A stretch of 64,000 bases of DNA from Acanthosepion lycidas (taxonomy: Eukaryota; Mollusca; Cephalopoda; Sepiida; Sepiidae). Shown here in pieces: positions 58,568 through 64,000 of this stretch. Positions within the stretch are counted from its first letter, which is position 1. Each line of letters starts with the position of its first letter. The stretch is taken from NCBI GenBank assembly GCA_963932145.1, contig OZ010571.1:157137318-157201317 (forward strand), in the 5' to 3' direction. Both the position numbers and the translations under genes were made by a program. Under the pieces are notes generated by a model. The model did no database searches and was not told the DNA's origin. It saw only the letters and a program-made list of their open reading frames with translations.

Positions 58568-58820
58568 CGGGTAAAAAAATCCGTGGCTAAATAATCCAAG
58601 TAAGTCTTATTAATATAAAATATTAAAACTGATTCACAAAAGAGAGCTCTATAATTTTTATTATAATAAATGTATTTACATTTTACTTTTTATATTTCTT
58701 ATTTTAGTAAATGTATTTCCATTGATAAGTCCAGGGAAAAAATTTATTTCCCATGGATGAAATGATCATCTGTATGAGGTAAATTGTTTGGATCTCATTA
58801 ATTGTAATTCACATACACTC

Positions 58821-58829
58821 ACATATATA

Positions 58830-58918
<89 letters not shown>
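58821..58918. repeat. (CATA)n(TA)n microsatellite
   Basis: Compound simple repeat. Confidence 0.9.
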
Positions 58919-58920
<2 letters not shown>

Positions 58921-59029
58921 GAGGAGAAACAAAGACAGTGAGAAACATTGATTGACTCATTTTTTGAGGCTTTTCAACCCTTTGCAGTTTAGTGTTTGAG
59001 ATAATAATCGTTTAGTCATAGAAATCTTA

Positions 59030-59302
59030 CTTAATTAACCCATTGCTGGGAGAGAAGAGATGGATTCATACCCTTTCCCAAGTGTATTTGCGCGTAAGTG
59101 AATATAACAAAACCGACGAATTCGAACTCGTCTCTCCGAATAACAATTCCTAGCCATTATCCATTACCCCACCCGCACGTCCAAGTTTACACCACCTTAT
59201 ATTCCCAAGCACTCACCCATCTAGGTATTGACGAGGCTCGACGTTGCTTAAATTCGGTGATCGTATAGGAACCGGTGTCTCAAAGTGATGTGGCCGCAAG
59301 CC
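59030..59302 (-). repeat. Composite SINE: 5S rRNA-like head, tRNA-like middle, conserved tail
   Basis: On the minus strand the first ~110 bases (59302-59191) match 5S rRNA, including ACCGGTTCC, GATCACCGAA, AAGCAACGTCGAGCC, TACCTAGATGGGTGAGTGCT and TGGGAATATAAGGTG. Next come an A-box-like GGGTAATGGATAATGG and a B box GAGTTCGAATTC (59185-59100). The tail (GGGTATGAATCCATCTC, CAGCAATGGGTTAATTAAG) recurs at 12780-12862. A 5S-tRNA chimera is known from AmnSINE1-type elements in vertebrates. Confidence 0.75.
59191..59302 (-). pseudogene. 5S rRNA-derived sequence
   Basis: About 110 of 120 bases of 5S rRNA can be followed on the minus strand, with many substitutions (for example GAGCCTCGTC where 5S has GGGCCCGGTT). 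The internal promoter region (A box, intermediate element, C box) is recognisable but changed. It is part of the SINE and not a functional 5S gene. Confidence 0.75.
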
Positions 59303-59343
59303 AGAGTGATACATTATGCTGACAAGCTACGGACATAATGATC

Positions 59344-59384
<41 letters not shown>
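59344..59384. repeat. (GATA)n microsatellite
   Basis: About ten GATA units, right after the composite SINE. Confidence 0.95.
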
Positions 59385-59386
<2 letters not shown>

Positions 59387-59469
59387 GTGTTAGCTGTAGA
59401 GTAAATGTTTCTCGTTTAATACTTGCAGCCCTATAACTCTAAGTTAGCATGCTCTTCTGAAAAGCCATC

Positions 59470-59862
59470 TTGATTCTTGTTTCTGCCTGTTCCAACCAAA
59501 CAAGATGCAGTCAATCAGTTGTCAGCGGCAGAGCGATAGTAATCAAGAGAAACGAAAGAAATCTACCCAAGATGAATGAGTCTCGTTCCAAACTCGTGAT
59601 GCTGGTTGGGAGGGGACCTGAAGAATTACTTTTTCGTCATTTCCCTGATTTTATCAGTTTGCTCGACGGCGTGGAGTTCGGTGCTATTTTAATTGGCATG
59701 ATTGAGCTGTTGCCTCTAATCTCGGCAAATCTTTCTCACTTGAACAACTGTGTGCGGTTTGATTTCAGTGTTGCTTGCCAACCAATAGACTGTTATTCTT
59801 TCATTTCAGAGACTGTAGTAGATGTGATAAGCTTGGGCCACACAAACCGCTCCGAAGACTGA
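59470..59862 (+). other. Unexplained 130-codon ORF
   Basis: An uninterrupted + strand frame (MILVSACSNQTRCSQ…) with balanced codon use and no simple repeat, unlike most ORFs here. A hydrophobic stretch follows EFGAIL. No domain recognised; it could be a chance ORF in an unknown repeat. Confidence 0.25.
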
Positions 59863-60303
59863 AACATTTTGTGTTAAATTAAAAAAAAAACCCCAAAAAC
59901 ATAGACTGATATGTAATCATACAATCCGCAAGTGGAATATATGAACGCAAACAGATTTAATGTTTTGTATCCTTTGATGTGCAATTATTATGCGATAGAA
60001 TATTCAGATAAGTATCCTGATATTAGTTGTTTTGATCAGAGCATTTTTTCCGTACAGTCTTTAGAAAATCATTTAAAAACAAAACTTATGAACAGAATCA
60101 TTTATTTCGTAATTACTTCACTGAGGGTGCTAACGTTCGCCAATCGAATTAGGACAGTTACAAAATCTGAACGATAAAGATTTACAATAAACCTGAAAAC
60201 GTTATTTTCATTAATTCCATTAATTGGTTCTTTGTCTGCAAACAAAGACAAAATATCGAATCAATTTGGATACGATGTGAATTTAGATATAGTGTAATGG
60301 AAA

Positions 60304-60306
<3 letters not shown>

Positions 60307-60365
<59 letters not shown>
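60307..60365. repeat. (TA)n microsatellite
   Basis: Pure TA run immediately before the 60366 repeat element. Confidence 0.95.
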
Positions 60366-60366
<1 letters not shown>

Positions 60367-61170
60367 TAGCAGCATGGCCCGGCGTTGCCCGTACTTGATT
60401 CAAAAATCGTACGACTCATACAGCAATCGCTATTACCTGAATTAAAATATTTTTGCCCTTCCTTGCCTTTAAAGGAGTGTCCTTTGCCATGCTGATGTTG
60501 CTACATGCCTTACTTCTTGTCTATCTCACACTGCGAATTTTTCTAAGCTCTATACTAAACATTAAATCTGTTACGAAAAAACAACTAAACAAAATGAACA
60601 CAAAACTATCAGCTTTAAAAAAGGAATCGTAGCTGGAAAAACCGAATGAAAAAAGAATGTTAACAACAAATACTTTTCCATACCCAAACCAGTTCTGCGG
60701 AATCAGAATCAACGTTGATTTTAAGCAAGCGAATGAGCCAATTGGAGTAAAGTGCCATGCAGATTTAAATTTTTCCCACTTGTGACGAATGTAGCTATCG
60801 ATTTTTTTTGCATGCTAGCATGCTAGTTAACATTCGTGTCAGTCAGTTGTTGGCTCTCACGCTGGCCAATAGAATCTTCCTGCCTATTCGTGGCAGCCAG
60901 CTATAGGCTCTCACTCTGGCCAGTAGAAAATGGCCGCAAACTACATGAAAACTAGCGTAGAAGCATGAAAAAATCGATTATTTCCACTATCGATGGGAGT
61001 TGGGAAATGCAAAGTCGGTCTTGGCCTTCCCGCTAACTTGGAGCATGTGCATGTAAATTTTGGTGCAAATCCGTCGAAAATTGTGGACGTGCATCCGTTA
61101 CACACACGCGCGCGCACACACACACACTCACGCACACACGTCCTGCCTTTTATAGATAGAGATATGGGTG
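60366..61170 (+). repeat. Interspersed element starting CTAGCAGCATGGCCCGGCGTTG
   Basis: The opening GCATGGCCCGGCGTTGCCCG resembles a motif I recall at the start of widespread invertebrate repeats. The end, after GAGCATGTGCATGTAAATTT and a (CA)n tract, reads TTTTATAGATAGAGATATGG. A 50-bp internal tandem duplication lies at about 60833-60930. No coding potential. The family name is unknown to me. Confidence 0.5.
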
Positions 61171-61184
61171 TGTGTGTGTTTATA

Positions 61185-61374
61185 AAAGTGGACGTTGAAG
61201 TCAACACCCAGCGGCAATAGTCTGCTACATGCGTAAATGCAATCAGGTATTTAAGCATAAAACAGTCGCCGCTGGCTGTAGACTCTAATGTTGACTTTCA
61301 TATTTAATTAGGCTTTATACGTGATATTGAGCACTATAAGCTATAAATATAGTATATCTTAAAACTATATTTTT

Positions 61375-61375
<1 letters not shown>
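61185..61375 (+). repeat. Hairpin-core repeat copy
   Basis: GTTGAAGTCAACACCCAGCG...TGCAATC pairs with its inverted partner ACAGTCGCCGCTGGCTGTAG…GTTGACTTTC. Then TGATATTGAGCAC and ACTATATTTTTATCATATAT lead into (TA)n as in the other copies. Confidence 0.7.
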
Positions 61376-61413
<38 letters not shown>

Positions 61414-61597
61414 CCTCTGGGGGTTGACTTTAATGTGCAGTTTTACACACACACACATACACACACACACATATATATATTTATATATATATATATATAT
61501 ATATTTATATAAGCACAGTTCGGTTCGAGTTTGAAGAGGACCGACCAAGTTCTTATCAAAAATAATTTTGGCGATGACTTTTTCAGCTCTTTCGGCA

Positions 61598-61641
<44 letters not shown>
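61376..61641. repeat. Cluster of (TA)n and (CA)n microsatellites
   Basis: TA at about 61376-61411, CA/TA at 61443-61506 and TA at 61601-61641. The minus ORF across them is an artefact. Confidence 0.9.
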
Positions 61642-61643
<2 letters not shown>

Positions 61644-61649
61644 GTATGA

Positions 61650-62280
61650 AGTCTGAAATCATTTGATCTTCGCGAAGATTAAAGGTATTGATTTACTTTC
61701 CCATATCAAGTCTTTCTTCGATATAATCGTATATTCAGGTAACAAAACAAACATTTTTTTTTATTAAAAGGGAATTTGTGATATAAAAAGAAATGAAACG
61801 CCATCGTTAAGAATTAGCTGAAAAGAAGTAATATGAGTAAAATAGATAGATAATGAGAAACGAAGAAAGAGAGAGAAAGAACACAGAGAGAAAACGAGAA
61901 AGTGAGAGAGACAGACATGTGACTTTTGCTATTTGGTCCATTAGTTTCATTGATGCACTTTCTAAAGAGGGCTTTTGGCAAATGAAAAAGGAAGAAAGAA
62001 AAATGTCTAATGGAGATTTTGATTAATTTCGTGTCTTTTTTTATGAAAATATTTTCGCATTTGTTTATCCACAAAAAGCTGAACGGGTCGCAAGATTTTA
62101 GAAATTACAGAAAAACCGATACACAAAAAATAGGCTACACGCACACGTCACACATCAATACGCATATACGGTGATGTTGTCTGTTTTTTCTGAACATCGT
62201 ATATGTATATATAGATTCATTTTAAATACACCTACAAAGGCAATTATACACGCACGCACGCTGTCACACACGAACCCCTT
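61650..62280. other. Unclassified DNA
   Basis: GA-rich patch near 61860-61915; no gene recognised. Confidence 0.4.
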
Positions 62281-62289
62281 TTCTGTGTA

Positions 62290-62910
62290 TCATGTACCTT
62301 CAGCACGTACGCGATCATGGTTATCCACAACTTCCTTTCTGTTTTCATTTTCAGCAATATTTGTTTCTTTACTATTTTTTCTTTATAGTGCTTCTTACTT
62401 CTGTCGCATGTGTTTCCCCTCAGATCATTCCAGAATATACTTGGACTGAAAGGTGACCTCCTGGCCACCAACTGCAGATCTGCACCACACAGGATGTCAG
62501 TGGCTGCATCGACATTTGAAACGTATGCCTGAGATAAATATATAAACACCGAGCCCAGAGAAGAAAAGGGACAGTCTCTCTCAGACATCATACACGAAAA
62601 TATAAGGTCCAAGTTCGGATGAGGTCTAGGGGCGCGCACACATAAATTATCCGACAGTCCAAAGTTGACTAAAATGTATGAGAGATTCAGTTGTATGTTT
62701 CCATTTGTAATGCAGAACGATAAAACTTAAAATCCATCCAATAGTTCAGAATTGTCTGAAAGGTTTCGCGTTGTTTTTCTCTGCTTCTCATGCCTTCGAT
62801 TTGTCTTGTGAGTATTGATTCTCCAAGTCTTCTTTTCTCATTATGCATCTCCCAAATTTCAGCTTTCTGGTTGTTAGAAACAACTTCTCCTCTTAAATTA
62901 CGGCATCAAG
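62290..62910 (-). mobile_element. Decayed fragments of the 47230-48990 retrotransposon family
   Basis: GCGATCATGGTTATCCACAA near 62312 matches the 3' end of copy 1 (47250s). 62788-62880 (TTGTCTTGTGAGTATTGATT, CTTCTTTTCTCATTATGCAT) matches 47400-47490. The 131-codon minus ORF at 62244-62639 overlaps the first match but shows no domain. Confidence 0.45.
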
Positions 62911-62914
62911 AAAC

Positions 62915-63270
62915 AAATTTATCGACACATGTTACAGATTTTATTTATTCATGTCTAGGTTGACTTTATAGGGAACAAATTTTGATGCTAACTACTGCCT
63001 AGGAGAGTTATTTGTTCTCACTCATCGACTGGATTCTTTGACGGGCATCGTGGCATGGCATTGGATGCCAGTGCTTAGATATTCGACCAAAATATGTGGC
63101 GACTTGACAGACCACAGGATAAACGGTATTCATGCCTTTTCCAAGAGTATTAGTGTGAAGAGAAATTCTAACTTGGTTTATTGCTCTGTGGACCTATATG
63201 AACTTTGTAGGTTTTTGACTTGTCTCACTAAATATATGTACACACACGTTTGTATACATATATCACATTC
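62915..63270. other. Unclassified DNA
   Basis: ORF 63038-63292 has no recognised similarity. Confidence 0.35.
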
Positions 63271-63273
63271 GAT

Positions 63274-63420
63274 GTTGGGCACCTCGGTGTAATGGTTAGA
63301 AAGCTTGTCTTGCTAGATCAATTATGACTGAGTAGTGAGTTCGATCCTCACTGGGTTCCCCATACTTTTGGCCTTGTGCCACATCTAAGCCGGGCTTAGA
63401 AAATCATTATATCCCATTCG
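63274..63420 (+). repeat. tRNA-derived SINE head
   Basis: An A box (GGTGTAATGGTTAG at about 63287) and B box (GAGTTCGATCC at about 63338) are strong. The T arm GTGAG/CTCAC is perfect, and the ends GGGCACC/GGTTCCC pair with one mismatch. Extra bases between the anticodon region and T arm, and the tail (GCCTTGTGCCACATCTAAGC), mark it as a SINE head rather than a tRNA gene. Confidence 0.6.
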
Positions 63421-63569
63421 ATACACTAGCATATATACCGGGATATATATATATGTGAGTAGGGCAGTTCTTGGCCTTGTTTTCTTCCCAAATGACCAAA
63501 CGTTGGAATTTGTATGGAATTAATTCTTGGTTTGGCCGAAATCTATTTAACCAAGATGAAACATACGAT

Positions 63570-63683
63570 TATTTATTATAACGCTACTATAATATGCGTA
63601 TTGGTATAACAAACGCAATCATCAGGTCTGACGATCACTTTTAGTCGGAAACAGATTATATATACCTTTAAACTATATTTTCT

Positions 63684-63719
<36 letters not shown>

Positions 63720-63775
63720 AAAAATATAGTTTTCAGACATGTTTTATTCATAGCTTATTGTGCTCAATATCAGGT
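63570..63775. repeat. Decayed hairpin-core repeat around (TA)n
   Basis: AAACGCAATCATCAG is followed by the inverted core CTGACGATCAC…GGAAACAGATTA. After the TA run (63685-63718), GATAAAAATATAGTTTTCAG and TTGTGCTCAATATCAGGTAT match the flanks of other copies in inverse orientation. Confidence 0.6.
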
Positions 63776-64000
63776 ATACGGATTCTCTAATCGTAATGCT
63801 ACGGCTACCTGCCATGACGCCTTCAAACGCCTCAGTAGAGTTACCCATGCCTCGCCATTTAGACGGGATGCGGCACAACGTCAGGTACACTCGGGCCGCG
63901 GGTACAAATTTACCTATTTCCTGCAAACACGGGGAGCGAGCACTTTGTTCTCAGCCGGGTCTCTATCCGTAGACAGAGCCACGACTGAGTGACCCTCTGT
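63776..64000. other. GC-rich patch at the window edge, unidentified
   Basis: Base composition changes abruptly to about half G+C or more. Minus-strand ORF 63744-63926 (VPAARVYLTLCRIPSKWRGM…) spans much of it. I cannot name it; it continues past the window end. Confidence 0.4.

Noticed and set aside
59191-59302. Functional 5S rRNA gene
   Set aside because: Too many substitutions, a damaged internal promoter and no T-run terminator at the expected end; it is fused to a tRNA-like SINE.
63274-63360. Functional tRNA gene
   Set aside because: Strong A and B boxes, but the spacing is too long, the anticodon arm is unclear and a SINE-like tail follows.

Overview
This window is AT-rich, repeat-laden animal nuclear DNA. 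It has spliced coding exons with consensus GT/AG borders, many (TA)n microsatellites, and remnants of Tc1/mariner, pogo/Tigger, Penelope-like, LTR and non-LTR elements and tRNA-/5S-derived SINEs. This mix fits a mollusc, most likely an octopod cephalopod. The assignment is inference from composition and repeat content; no marker gene proves it. Prokaryotic features (operons, Shine-Dalgarno sites, CRISPR arrays) are absent, and most short ORFs are chance or transposon-derived.

Only one host protein gene is convincing. It is a GT8-family glycosyltransferase closest to GLT8D1, on the + strand, in eight exons between 7528 and 28536. The exons join without a frame break to give 347 visible residues: a type II membrane anchor, the GT8 fold with its DDD metal site, and the C-terminal HWNG/KPW motif. 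The short first coding exon with the start codon was not found and may lie upstream of the window. The introns hold Penelope-like GIY-YIG fragments, a mariner copy, a MADE1-like hairpin MITE, a small LTR element and several SINEs.

Regions: 1-7500 is upstream or 5' intronic DNA with a deleted Tc1 element, a Tigger remnant, an inverted SINE pair and a Penelope fragment. 7528-28536 is the GLT8D1-like gene. 28.5-36.4 kb is mostly unclassified AT-rich DNA with a minisatellite and hairpin repeats. 36459-40426 is a degenerate LTR (Ty3/gypsy-type) retrotransposon on the minus strand. 41.6-43.5 kb holds a Tc1-like remnant and a long palindrome. 45.8-46.1 kb holds a striking heat-shock-element array in front of a TATA box and initiator. 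47.2-56.3 kb is dominated by two truncated copies of one non-LTR retrotransposon and the 3' ends of another. 56.3-64 kb is microsatellite-rich, with a 5S-plus-tRNA chimeric SINE and other short repeats, and ends in an unexplained GC-rich patch.

The features most worth follow-up are the 13-unit heat-shock element promoter (45860-45980), the dispersed hairpin repeat with a conserved core flanked by (TA)n (clearest at 32954-33046 and 43166-43440), the 5S-tRNA composite SINE (59030-59302) and the MADE1-like palindrome (23617-23700).
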